A DNA stretch of 21,129 bases from Botryllus schlosseri (GCA_000444245.1 ATSW01004505.1:1-21129); one strand, 5' to 3'; shown: positions 9,444-18,778, counted from the first letter of the stretch. Numbers and translations: made by a program. The notes: a model not told the origin generated them from the letters alone.

Positions 9444-11376
9444 CAGGGGCCGGCAAACTTTTGTATGCAGCGTGCCAAAAAGTCTAAAAATGTGAAATGA
9501 ATACCAACTGGCGTGCCAACCATTATTAATTTTGTGATATTTGGCGTTTCAAGCAAGGAATCCCATCAACCGGTTATCTGCAGCTGGCAACGGCCTGGGT
9601 TACGACAGTGATTCCTAAATTATAGGTCGCTAGCGCTTTAGACATATCGCTGTACGTAATGCTTGCAACATTTATTTTTAGTCGCGCAATGATTGATTTG
9701 GGTGGTTGCTTTGGTTCTTTCAAAGCCAACTGCGTTCGTTACCATACCCAATAAGTGACTGGCCAATTAATGTTGTTCCGATGATATTCCTTAATGATGA
9801 AAAATGCGCCCGTCCTTGTATCAGTGTATCGTACAAGTCGGTTCGATGTCACATTGTTGGTCTGGCATTAGATTTGTCTGCTAAGCTCCAAAGGTCGCGG
9901 TAATGTGTTAATGGTTGTCGCTGCTCTAGATATCTTGGAAGCGCTTACCCTTACACGTACCAGACGAAACTAAAATAATATATTCTTTCATGAGGCGAGC
10001 ACGATTCCAAATTCGCATTTAGACACGAGACTTATTATTTTCCTCGGCGTGTCTCGTTTGATACGTGTAGCTCACGATGCGGACGCTGGTCATTTCTGAC
10101 AGTGGACATTAGGGGTATTCAAAAATGACTTTTTTTCTGAAATTGTACTGGCTACTTGATAAAATTGTTAGGCTACCTAATTTAAGCCTACGCACCAAAT
10201 TTGGTTCAATTCCAGTCAGTAGCCGCATTGCTACAGGAGAAGAAAGTTTCCATTTAATATATAAAAACAAATAAACAAACATTTCAAAATTTTCTGTTCA
10301 CTCCATGAAAGTGTTACGTTGTCTATAGAAACGATGTTCAGCAAATTTGGATCAACTCCAACCAGTGGAAGCAGAGTTATTGCCGTCGAAAAATTTGGAT
10401 TTGAGTAAAATAGTATTTACGGAGGGTACAACTATAATAAATAATTATTAAATTGGTCACCGTAAATACTATTTTATTGATAATCCAAATTTTTCCACAG
10501 CAATAACTCCGCTTCCACTGGTTGGAATTGAACCAAATTTGGTGAACATCGGTTCTATAGACAACCTAGCACTTTCATGGGGTGAACAGAAAATTTTGAA
10601 ATATTTGTTTATTTAATTTTATAAAATAAATTGAATCTTTCTTCTGCTGTAGCGAAGCGGCTACAGGCTGGAAATGAACCAAATTTGGCGTGTAGGCTTA
10701 AATTAGGTAAACTAACAATTTTATAAAGTAGCCAGTACAAATTGAGAAAAAAGTCATTTTTGAATGCCTCTAGTGGACATACCAATATCGAACGTTTTGG
10801 TCAACATGCGGCGATTATCATTTATTTCAAGGTTTGTCGCCGTCAATCGTTTTGACAGCGCACAACACCGCACGGAGTCCCATGGCCGCATGTTGCCCGG
10901 AATATAACGTCCATGCCGTGTCTTCTATAGCGTGAAAATGCCCAGCGCCGAAATGACTGTACTGTAGAATAGTCGGGCTACCGCGGGCTGCACAGTGCAC
11001 ATGCACACTCCTAGATTAAAGCATCCAAACGACTTCACGCAATGCTAAGTTGCCGTTCTTTTGTAATTGCTAATACGGTTTGACTAACTACTTAACAGTG
11101 TACATTATGCATATTTTTGGGGCTCCCACATTAAAATCAAGAAATTGGGTTGACGGAATTTTTTTACGATGCTTAAAATCTGTCCCAAAAGACTCTATTT
11201 AAATTTACGAAATACATTTGTTTCGCCTACGAGCTATGTACATTTTAGCAAGTTCTGTTTCCCTTTTTGCTAAAACATAGTTATAATATGTCGTTTGCGT
11301 GAAATCGTTCGCCATGCCATGAAAAATCATCTCGCGTGCCACAAATGGCACTATTGCCAGGGTTTGCCGACACCTG
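9444..11376. mobile_element. hAT non-autonomous element 3 (CAGGGGCCGGCAAAC ends), inserted in the SINE
   Basis: 1933-bp element. The left end CAGGGGCCGGCAAACTTTTG pairs with the right end, whose reverse complement is CAGGTGTCGGCAAACCCTGG. The 8-bp target duplication GCGTAAGC is exact (9436-9443 and 11377-11384) and lies inside the SINE body. A subterminal GCGTGCCA word appears near both ends (9470, 9510 and 11335). The interior holds the foldback element at 10110-10771. No transposase frame is present. Without the foldback it would be about 1.26 kb. Confidence 0.93.
10110..10771. mobile_element. Foldback (long inverted repeat) DNA element, 662 bp
   Basis: Two arms of roughly 310-320 bp are near-perfect reverse complements around a centre near 10440, so a single strand can fold into one long hairpin. 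The termini are TAGGGGTATTCAAAAATGAC and, reverse-complemented from the right, TAGAGGCATTCAAAAATGAC. An exact 9-bp direct repeat AGTGGACAT flanks it (10101-10109 and 10772-10780). The 9-bp duplication and long arms suit a Mutator-like foldback. The TAGRGG ends could also be hAT with one chance extra base. It encodes nothing. Confidence 0.88.
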
Positions 11377-12418
11377 GCGTAAGCGGTGCCTTATAAAACG
11401 CCTAGAAAGGAGCCGTGCTACAAGTCGGTAAATACGGAATAAAAAAATAAAGAGTATCGGCCTGGTATAAAATGATTACCAATGTAGTCAAATCAAGTGT
11501 TGGGATCAAGTCGCTACCTTCGAGTCACGAGTCATCTCGAGTCATTGCACATTTTGACTCGAGTCAAGTCAAGTCAATCGATTTTCGAAGGTGACTCGAG
11601 TCAAGTCAAGTCACTCGTCTTTTGGGGGTGACTCGAGTCAAGTCGAGTCGAGTCAAGTCAAGTCAAGTCACGAGTCAAGTCACAATTCAAGTCAAATTGA
11701 ATTTTCGAAGTATGAGGGATAATTCAAAATCATTACATTTTTGTAGCTGTGTGAATGACAGATTGATTGGTGATATATCTTGAATCGAATAACGAGTATT
11801 AAGGTAAATATACGTACGAAAAGGCGTTGTATCGCTCACGCACGCACAGAGCTGCTACTAAAATGCGTGAGCCAAAATACAGGAGGCGGCGAGAAGTTGA
11901 AACAAATATATATGGTACAATACACTACCCAACTACACATCCGTGAGATTATAAACGCATAAACTATATTCGTTCGATTCAAATCATATAAGAGGGTTGG
12001 CGAAGGTGGGCACTTCGCGATGTAAGCACTGTGCCGTCTAACAACAGAGTTACATTACAGGGGTCACCAACTCAAAATGGGTCGCGGGCCCCTTTTCAAA
12101 ATTCTTAGAGGTCGCGGGCCGCATGACTTCAATATCGAGATTATCATAGCCAACGCAGCTTAACAACCAGTCAACCACGTATGATAACTCTACGTAAGTA
12201 CAATGCTGTGCTCTCTTACATGGGCGATGACATTGGTCATAGTAACCACAAAATGAATATTATTTTAATAAACGAACACCAATACAATAAATAATGTCAT
12301 GCTTTTGAATTATGAGCTGCGCACGATACCTGACAACACTCTGTAGCATTTAAAAGAGGGGTGGCCAACATTTTTGTCATTCACGATCGCATTTCGATTA
12401 CTCATGTAGCCCGCGGCC

Positions 12419-12505
12419 NCANTNTGGTGCATAGTGGTAATAAACAAACTGGNGCCAAATATCCANGTTAAACTCACGATGNCCATTGCTGGTACACTTC
12501 GGACN
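12419..12505. other. Cluster of ambiguous bases
   Basis: Several single N calls lie within about 90 bp of element 6; one more is near 14159. Clustering inside a repeat points to assembly uncertainty or mixed repeat copies, not biology. Confidence 0.9.
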
Positions 12506-12589
12506 AATCTATTTACTCATATCGGCTTACTATGGGTACCGAGGTCGTGAATATAGTCATGTTGTGAATAGCGACAGGGATGCATACTG

Positions 12590-12780
12590 TAGTCGCGCGA
12601 AGCGCGAATTTCATCATTTAATATTAGTATAGTTTCACATATTACTATCAACTATTCATCCTTTCTTGGCCCATGTGATCAGATTCCCCGGTAGAGTTTA
12701 TGCACGGGGTATCTTCAAAAACGTGGAGAAGTTATTGATGCTGTGGTGGGCCAATTCTCATTAGTCCCCTATGTTGCATG
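12590..12780 (-). repeat. Shared hAT-internal module, copy in element 6
   Basis: On the reverse strand this reads as the same sub-unit found in elements 2 and 8: CTCTACCGGGGAATCTGATC, an AAGAAAGGAT segment, GATAGTAATAT, AATGATGAAA and then the TCGCGCTTCGCGCGA palindrome. A second SCGCG-rich palindrome at about 13000-13017 may be the trace of another unit. It is more diverged than the copies in elements 2 and 8. Confidence 0.65.
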
Positions 12781-13737
12781 CAGTTATTTCTTGATCTCTC
12801 ATTAGAATTGTCGTTATAGTGGAAGTACAGTGGATTCGCCCAAACGCAGGCCTACCAGAAAAAAAATTAATTCGGGATGAGGAGAAAACGATTAACAATT
12901 GTATGGGGCGCATCATTTTTCTCTGCTGTTCGCATCTGTACTGTGGGACTCAGATTAAAAAGGACACTGCTGTATTAAAATCCAAAATTAGCTCGCATTG
13001 AAGCGCGCGTAGCGCAAAGAAAATTTCAAGAATAATTCAAACCTTTCATTAATTAGGGAGTCAATTCGTAAATTCAATTTGCATAATATTGACAGCCGCC
13101 AACACATCCTAATTCAATTGAGTGTCGACGGCCGCATAATTTTTATTCCCTCGTAGAATGATATTACCATGCCTAACCGAAGAAACAGTGATATTGGGCA
13201 CTGTAGAATGGCTTTCTTTGAACAACAACAACAATATGTTAAAATTGAAATCAATTTCGGCATTTCGAAATGGTTTACTGAGCGTTCTGCTAAAATTTCT
13301 CCAGATCGGACCGCGGGCCGCAAAATATGACCTCGCAGGCCGCGTGTTGGTGACCCCTGTTCTACAGCTAGTACATAAACGTAAGCATTACGTTTTCGGT
13401 CAGTTTATTTGTGATGTAACAATGGAGGATCAGTGAAAAGAACAATCAGTGAATGACTAATTGCTCTCACAAGTCACACCGGTGTATCGCGAACAATCCG
13501 AACATCAAAGAGACTCAGCGATTTAATCGACACCGTTTACTAGATGACTTGAAATTGACTCGTAAATTTTGCTCCGAGTCACGAGTCAATCCACATTTCT
13601 GAAGCGCCGAGTCAAGTCATTTCTGCAAAGTGACTCGAGTCAAGTCAAGTCATGCGAAAAAGTTGACTTGAGTCAAGTTATGACTCGAGTTATCCCAACA
13701 CTGGTCGAAACACCATGAATATCAAACAAACAATCAA

Positions 13738-14660
13738 GGCTAACGGTTGACAATCATGGTGCGAACAACAGCCTTGAGGATGTCAAAGACATTTATGTTG
13801 CTGCCCCAAGCAGTCACGAAAACGTTGCTACTAAGCTAGCCAGATATTGTAATACGTTGCATTGTTGCTACCTGTTTCCGGGAAACAAGAGTTACCAACC
13901 TAACCCACGTGCAAATAGGCTGATCACTGATCAGGCCACACCGCTACAGCTGCCCGCACGAACAGATACGAGACTTGCATACCAACAGACGTAGAACAGT
14001 TAGGCCTACAAATGTATGTCTCAGACAATGTTCAATGACAATGCTGCGCACGCGCAAATGCGCAGTGCTAACACGATCTCTACGCACAGAAAATCTCAGT
14101 TGCGGACAAAAAATCCGAAGTGATGACCTTTTTCTTAGTCGCTACGCACTGTATAAGANACAAGGGTATGCACATTGCACAGTGAGTTGGTGAGTGTGGG
14201 CAGACTCGTCAAAAATTAAAGGGAACATTGGTCCCAGACATCAAATGAACAGCGCAGAGGCTACTTCATCCAACTGCGATACCAGATGTGCTAATTTCAG
14301 GCTATGATAGACTATGAACAACGCAGTATCGGTCTTGTACTATGCTGTAATCTTGGCGATACGATAAGACTAACCTCCTTAATGCTTATTCATGTCACGA
14401 AAGTAGCGTATAAGTATGATATATAATCGATTTCTGCTGCAAAGTAGGCTTTCGCCACGTAGAAGTTTGAAAGCCTCTTCTATGTCACACATAGAATCGC
14501 CTATCTATCTAAGAGGCCCATGCACTCGAAAAGCGAAAGTCGAATTCACTTTAATGCATGCGATATCATATACTAATACGTCGCATAACTAAACTTCTTC
14601 ACAAAGCATTCAAGGATGTCAATAGTTTTACCACCTTCATATGAATAAATGCGTTCCTGC
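13738..14660 (+). repeat. Segmental duplication block B, unit 2 copy
   Basis: Counterpart of 1220-1965 in the same orientation, with the 205-bp MITE inserted at 14026. Removing that MITE restores collinearity with unit 1 on both sides. Matching continues to about the CATTCAAGGATGT word and the following AATAAATG. No gene is visible in it. Confidence 0.8.
14026..14230. mobile_element. Small hAT MITE (CAATGTTC ends), copy B
   Basis: 205-bp element with ends CAATGTTC and GAACATTG. The target duplication GTCTCAGA (14018-14025) and GTCCCAGA (14231-14238) matches at 7 of 8 bases. Its interior is a reverse-orientation homologue of 16042-16226; for example both contain CTGCGCACG, CACAGAAAAT and TAGTCGYTACGCACTGT. 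The paralogous unit 1 site lacks it, so it landed after the duplication. Confidence 0.88.
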
Positions 14661-15464
14661 GCCACATCCATTGCTACTATTTTCAATAATCTAATCCTCG
14701 AAACAGGCTCAATGCCGCGCGGACATATACAATACATGCAGCGAACTGAACTGAGATATGCGGCTTGCTTTGTCTCGTAAGAGAAGAAGAAACGCCCTGT
14801 CATATAACATGAAGTGTGGAATGAAGGAATCGTACAAATCATTGCTTGCCGATCGCTATTATGATACGTAGCTGTGCAGATCGCTGTGCGAAGGTTTCTG
14901 GTTGACATGAACGGGATCAAACTACCGAAAATGTTAGTAACTTACTAAATTAAAAATAATATTATTAGGCAATAATGGATGAGAAATCGTATTGCGCTTC
15001 ACGTGAGTATGAGCAATGAGCATTGAGCAATGCTCATTGAGCATGAGCACATCCCTCACTGGAGATGGGTGTGTAGGTAAAACGTAGATACGCTCATCAC
15101 TTGGAAATAAACTTCGATTTATGCAGGCACGCTAACGGTCTTCTGGTACACATTCAATTTATTAGATATCTTTAATCTAGCCTAGACCAACAAGTATCAA
15201 CTCCAATGGTTCGACTCGATTACGATAGGTCGTATTGCAGCCTACGAAACATGTAGAACAAAGTTACGCACGGTTGTGGTCGAAATAACATATATGAGAG
15301 GTCGTGATCAACCCACAGCCCTTTAATATAGTGAAATGAAATAGGTATGGATAAAAATATGCCAAATTATTATAATGTCGAATAACATATTATTTGTAGT
15401 CGCATAAAGGTACGAGAAAAAACACTATGTCCGATCTCGATTATACGAGAATATACAGTGTACA
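14661..15464. other. No gene seen
   Basis: Unique-looking sequence between block B and hAT element 8. The 14573-14920 minus-strand frame has no recognisable domain. At about 15006-15055 there is a small inverted-repeat cluster of GAGCAATGAGCAT and ATGCTCATTGAGCAT ending GAGCACATCCCT, which may be the worn end of another hAT element. A related GAGCAATGAGCAT word is at about 7516. Confidence 0.4.
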
Positions 15465-15669
15465 CTGTACAGCAGTGGTTCTTAACCTTGCCACCAGCGC
15501 CCCCCAGGGGGCGCTGGCGATCTTGAAGGGGGGTGGAAACGCTCAGGGGGCGATATGGGGGGCGCTGGGCTCAGGGGGGCGGTATGGGGGGCGCTGGAGA
15601 AAAATGGCTTCGCAGTAGATGATGTGGTGATAGGACATATCCTTAATGAGTATTCAGAGCAAATTAACA

Positions 15670-16820
15670 CCGAAAACGTCGTTACATATAGCCTTCAAAA
15701 TACATATAGGTTTAATTGTCCATGGGCGCCTAAATGACTGACACCGAATGTTCCTGTCTTGGCAATCAGAACCCCAGAAGACGAATTCCATCTGGCAGGG
15801 AAAAATTATATGTCAGTAAAGAAATATCAATCTGAAATCGTGTGCGTCTTTTAGTTTAGTACGATTGGGCGACAGGGATATTCCTGTTGGGCGATATCCC
15901 CGTTGAGCGATTCTATGTTTTTTGATATTGCAGACAGGGGGTCAGGAAATAACATCATGCAACGAAGTCATACCAACGGGTTCGCCCGCCCGAATATGTT
16001 TAATTATTAGTAACGGGCCCTACAGTTTCCAAGAAACCTCACAATGTTCGCTTTAAGTTTTGATTAGTCTGCGCACACTCAACAACTCACTGCGCTGACC
16101 CTTGGACAACAGTGCGTAACGACTAAAAAAAAGTAATAACTCCGGATTTGTTGTGCGCAACGTAAATTTTCTGTGTGCAGAGACCGTGTCAGTACTGTGC
16201 ACGTGCGCAGCTTAGAGGGAACATTGCACCTCACTCAGCTCTACCGGTAAATGAGTTTACGTGAGCACAGAGAGGATAAAAATTGATCTCAATTTACATG
16301 CAATTCCCGATGATATTGAACAATTCAATCATTAATTAGTGAATTTTTTCGCGCTTTGCGAGAATAGCTGCCTCAGTAAATGGACACCCAATGTAGATAC
16401 CTAATAGGCTATCAGCAAATAGCGGACAGCCTAATGGGGGTCTGGGAGTGAAGTCCCCCGGAAGTTTGGTTTATCACCCGATGGGGCCCAGGACCAACGT
16501 TTTTAGTTTGGGGGGGGGGCTGACGAAATGCTGTTACGGCCCTGGTAACGAATAATAGTACCTGCGGGCACGCCCGAATATGTTTAATTATTAATTACGT
16601 GCCCTTTATTTTCCTATACAACAGCTCACTCAGTGCTACTGGTAAATCTGATTACGTGGGCTGAGAGGATAAAAAGTTTATATAGCACAAACTTTGCTGA
16701 CCATCAAAATCACGATGTGGGGTTCGTGGGGGCGAAGCCCTCAGAAGTTCGGTTTATCACGCTATGGGTGCGCAAAGCAATCGTTTTTAGGGGGGTTAAC
16801 GAAGTGCTGTTACGGCCCTC
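15670..16820 (+). repeat. Shared hAT-internal module, copy in element 8
   Basis: Collinear with 4500-5445 in element 2. Sub-unit cores CTCACTCAGCTCTACCGG and CTCACTCAGTGCTACTGG lie at about 16229 and 16625. The GGGG-CGAAG-CCC tail with GAAGTGCTGTTACGGCCCT occurs at about 16438-16545 and again at 16718-16820. The MITE at 16042-16226 interrupts the first sub-unit. The gain of a partial extra unit here compared with element 2 suggests tandem expansion. Confidence 0.8.
16042..16226. mobile_element. Small hAT MITE (CAATGTTC ends), copy A, nested in element 8
   Basis: 185-bp element. Left end CAATGTTCGCTTTAAG; the right end reverse-complements to CAATGTTCCCTCTAAG. Flanks share ACCTCA on both sides, so the 8-bp target duplication is imperfect. 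It interrupts the shared module inside element 8 and is homologous, in opposite orientation, to the MITE at 14026-14230. Order of events: module, then element 8, then this MITE. Confidence 0.85.
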
Positions 16821-17084
16821 CCTCTTACTCATTGTCTTTATTACATTCCTTACAATATGAAGTTGGGGGGGGGGCGCTGGAGCACGATAATTTTTGAAAG
16901 GGGGCGCTGGAAGAAAAAAGGTTAAGAACCACTGCTGTACAGTGTACACCTTCACAAAATCGAACTATATGTGCGCCAATTCACGTCGTATCTGCATTCC
17001 ACGTTCATAATAATTTGTATGCTATTTTTGTGACGGTTTTTATAATCGGGCACCAAGTTTGAACGTAGTATATTTTGTAGATAC

Positions 17085-17305
17085 CAAGGAATTGGTATAC
17101 ATTCTTGCGCATAATCATTACTAAATGTAGCCCAAAGGCCCGCTTCATTAAGCAAGCATCTGCAATGCGACATCAGAAGCTATTGTGCTTGCGTGCGCGA
17201 CACTAATTGCTAATTACAAGCGCGCTTTCCGAATTGTACTTACGTTGCAGTGATCTGTACGTGATCAGACTGTTGTAGGAACCTGCGTACTCCCTAAATG
17301 TTGCG
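17085..17305 (+). repeat. Segmental duplication block C, unit 2 copy
   Basis: Counterpart of 3440-3660, with the same anchors in the same order (TTCTTGCGC, AATGTAGCCC, GACATCAGAAGCTATTG, ACTAATTGCT, AAGCGCGCTTTC). Similarity fades after the TACTCCC word at about 17290. This is the rightmost trace of the duplication. Confidence 0.75.
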
Positions 17306-18105
17306 CAATGTAAGTGTGTAGCTTCAAAAAAGCCCTACTTGATCACCTCTTGTCGTTACACTAACACTGTTGCCCTACCTCGCCCAGACATTGCTTCATT
17401 GATCATTTGCTACCATCGTTTAATTTTTCTTCTATTTTATTTTTTTAACTACTGTAACCTTTTTTACAGCCAGACTGCTTAGAGTCAAGTGTACCTGTTT
17501 GATGCTGGTGTGATCAGACTAGATGACCTTCACGGTCTTATCGATCATTCCTATCTAATACCGAATACTGTGCAAGCATATTTTCTGTACCACCATCATT
17601 GCCGTGTGTTATGTATTTTGGTTGGATGAAAAGCACGAATTGGGCTATGGCCGACGTTGCATTGCATACTTATAGAATGATTTGTCGAAAATAGATGCGA
17701 CGTGTCGCCATTTATGTGTGAATGCACCATCTTTTCGCTGAGAGGGTGGAATTGTTAAAACATCACATCACGGATTTAACGCTGTACGTGTACATGGATG
17801 ATCAACGTATTCAGCGTTGGTAATCAAGCGAAGCTATAAATAACTGAGTAAATTTCTACTCAAATAGCTTACAAGTAGACGTAACGATTTCCGAGTCCGT
17901 AAAAAGTAAGTAATTGAGGCGTATTTTTATCTGAAAACTGCAAATTTGTCAGCAGGAGCGGAGGTTTTCTAAAATCAAAACCTCTTCAGTAGAATGCAAG
18001 TAATCGAAATCTACTTGAGTACTCCGAAAACGCAGAAGTTCATATAGTTGCTGCTCATCAACCGCCCTAATATGGTATGTAAATAACCATACTACATCTA
18101 CTTCA
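17306..18105. other. No gene seen
   Basis: AT-rich stretch between the duplication and a small hAT element. A TTCAAAAAAGCCCTACTTGA phrase at about 17323 followed by stops loosely resembles the C-terminal tail of some LINE proteins, but nothing else supports it. A small hairpin GAGGTTTT-N-AAAACCTC lies at about 17961-17984. Confidence 0.4.
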
Positions 18106-18113
18106 TTCTAAAA

Positions 18114-18502
18114 CAGTGGCCCCAACCTTTTTTCAACTCATCGCCACCTTATGAAGCTCGACACAAGTTTCTGCCCTCCCCGTTATTTATGGAACCGAAT
18201 AAGAGGACATATAAACGGGGAATTTATCCACATAACTATGAACGCTGGTTAATTGACTAAACAAAACGGTATTTTTCCGAGTAGGTGCTCGAAAAACCGG
18301 TTTGCCCGTCTACTTTCCGTTGAGTACACCTTTTTTACGCGTCAAATGCAAAAGCCATCTTCTCTTGCATTTTCGGCCGTGCTGATTAAGTATGTCTCAT
18401 TCGACGTTCTAACATTTACGCCTCCTATGGCCTCCTATAGTCTCCCATTTGTTTCTCATAATCGCCCACTTGGTGTGATATCGCCATTGTATAAGACCAC
18501 TG
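18114..18502. mobile_element. Short hAT MITE (CAGTGGCCCCAACC / GACCACTG ends)
   Basis: 389-bp candidate. Left end CAGTGGCCCCAACCTTTTTT; the right end reverse-complements to CAGTGGTCTTATACAATGGC, so only the outermost bases pair well. Flanks TTCTAAAA (18106-18113) and GTGTAAAA (18503-18510) match at 6 of 8 bases. A plus-strand frame inside (18253-18519) has no domain. It is probably an older, internally deleted hAT copy lying just 3' of the protease gene. Confidence 0.6.
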
Positions 18503-18589
18503 GTGTAAAACATACTTGAGAAGTCAATTCTACAACATTGCCACTGGGAATTCAGTTTGCATCAAATCATAAATGAAATATATATTTTT

Positions 18590-18778
18590 TCAAGCAATCG
18601 GTGCCGCGAGACCGCAGTCCAAACAGTTCCAATATATAAATTTGTAGACGTCCTCGTTTCGTAAGTCGATGAATACTCCCGGAGCTCCGTCGGCGGAGCA
18701 TTGACTCTCCCGTACTGCGATACCAATCAATTCGTTTGATTCCCCGTCACCGACGTACAGCGGGCCGCCCATGTCCCC
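18590..18778 (-). CDS. Trypsin-like protease homologue, terminal exon (Ser195 to Met)
   Basis: Last coding exon. It begins directly after a TTTATTCAG acceptor at 18779 with GGG GAC ATG GGC GGC CCG CTG, that is GDMGGPL, the S1-family active-site motif GDSGGPL with the catalytic Ser195 replaced by Met. Joined in phase 0 to the exon at 19800-20057 it reads DICPGDMGGP, so Asp189 and Cys191 are in place. After it come ELIGIAVRES, where active enzymes have a Ser214-Trp-Gly strand, then a Cys that can pair with Cys191. GAPGVFIDLRNEDVYKFIYW is the usual C-terminal segment (PGVYxxV...WI). The stop is at 18590-18592, after a short Cys-containing tail. Loss of Ser195 and Ser214 points to a non-catalytic homologue. 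No canonical AATAAA is seen just downstream. Confidence 0.88.
   Translation of the reverse strand, partial: GDMGGPLYVGDGESNELIGIAVRESQCSADGAPGVFIDLRNEDVYKFIYWNCLDCGLAAPIA

Larger units (their letters stand above)
9287..11456 (+). repeat. tRNA-derived SINE, copy 1, split by a hAT insertion
   Basis: SINE in two pieces, 9287-9443 and 11377-11456, divided by the hAT element at 9444-11376. The tRNA-like head has an A-box-like GTGGCGAGACAGCG and a B box GGTTGCGGGTTCGAGTC. The body has ACCTAAGTGTCGG and TTTATCTAGGCTCCTC. The 3' end is A-rich, around AATAAAAAAATAAAG. Rejoined across the 8-bp duplication GCGTAAGC, it aligns end to end with the uninterrupted copy at 19210-19412. I found no clear target duplication for the SINE itself. 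Confidence 0.85.
12058..13359. mobile_element. hAT-like element 6 (CAGGGGTCACCAAC ends), nested
   Basis: 1302-bp element inside element 5. Left end CAGGGGTCACCAACTC; right end GTTGGTGACCCCTG. Both are followed inward by GGTCGCGGGCC or GACCTCGCAGGCC subterminal motifs. The flanking octamers (TTACATTA, TTCTACAG) do not match well, so a clean target duplication is not seen. A second hAT-like start, GGGGTGGCCAACATTTTTG with GCCCGCGGCC, occurs at about 12359, so the element may itself be composite. The interior carries the shared module on the reverse strand. Ambiguous bases occur at 12419-12505. Confidence 0.75.
11495..13703. mobile_element. hAT-like element 5 with ACTTGACTCGAGTCA arrays
   Basis: The ends are AAGTGTTGGGATCAAGTC on the left and, reverse-complemented from the right, CAGTGTTGGGATAACTCGAG. 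Dense arrays of overlapping AAGTC/GAGTC pentamers follow at about 11519-11700 and 13555-13690. The flanks GTCAAATC and GTCGAAAC match at 6 of 8 bases, which suggests an older hAT insertion. It is interrupted by the element at 12058-13359; without that it would be about 0.9 kb. A fragment of the same family is at 20108-20225. A short open frame at 11780-11962 has no recognisable domain. Confidence 0.8.
15473..16934. mobile_element. hAT non-autonomous element 8 (CAGTGGTTCTTAACCT ends)
   Basis: 1462-bp element with terminal inverted repeats CAGTGGTTCTTAACCT and AGGTTAAGAACCACTG (left copy CAGTGGTTCTTAACCTTGCC). It has an exact 8-bp target duplication CTGTACAG (15465-15472 and 16935-16942), itself a palindrome in a larger GTGTACAC-rich palindromic site. 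The G-rich word GGGGGCGCTGG repeats subterminally at both ends. The interior contains the shared module (about 15670-16545 and a partial second unit to 16820) and a nested 185-bp MITE. Frames across the G-rich parts are compositional artefacts. No transposase is encoded. Confidence 0.93.

Noticed and set aside
11519-11700. CRISPR-like or satellite array
   Set aside because: The repeats are overlapping pentamers without spacers, in eukaryotic DNA, and they lie at both ends of a transposon, so they are subterminal arrays.
14573-14920. 115-codon minus-strand frame
   Set aside because: Part of it overlaps duplication block B, where the unit 1 copy is not open, and it shows no domain or coding bias.
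15427-15737. Gly/Ala-rich plus-strand frames and a Pro/Ser-rich minus-strand frame
   Set aside because: They arise from the GGGGGCGCTGG subterminal repeats of hAT element 8; no real protein is indicated.
17306-17560. Possible LINE C-terminal remnant
   Set aside because: Only a short FKKAL-like phrase is suggestive; no reverse transcriptase motif, endonuclease or 3' repeat was found.
18253-18519. 88-codon plus-strand frame
   Set aside because: It sits mostly inside a short hAT candidate, has no domain or splice context, and overlaps the element's right end.
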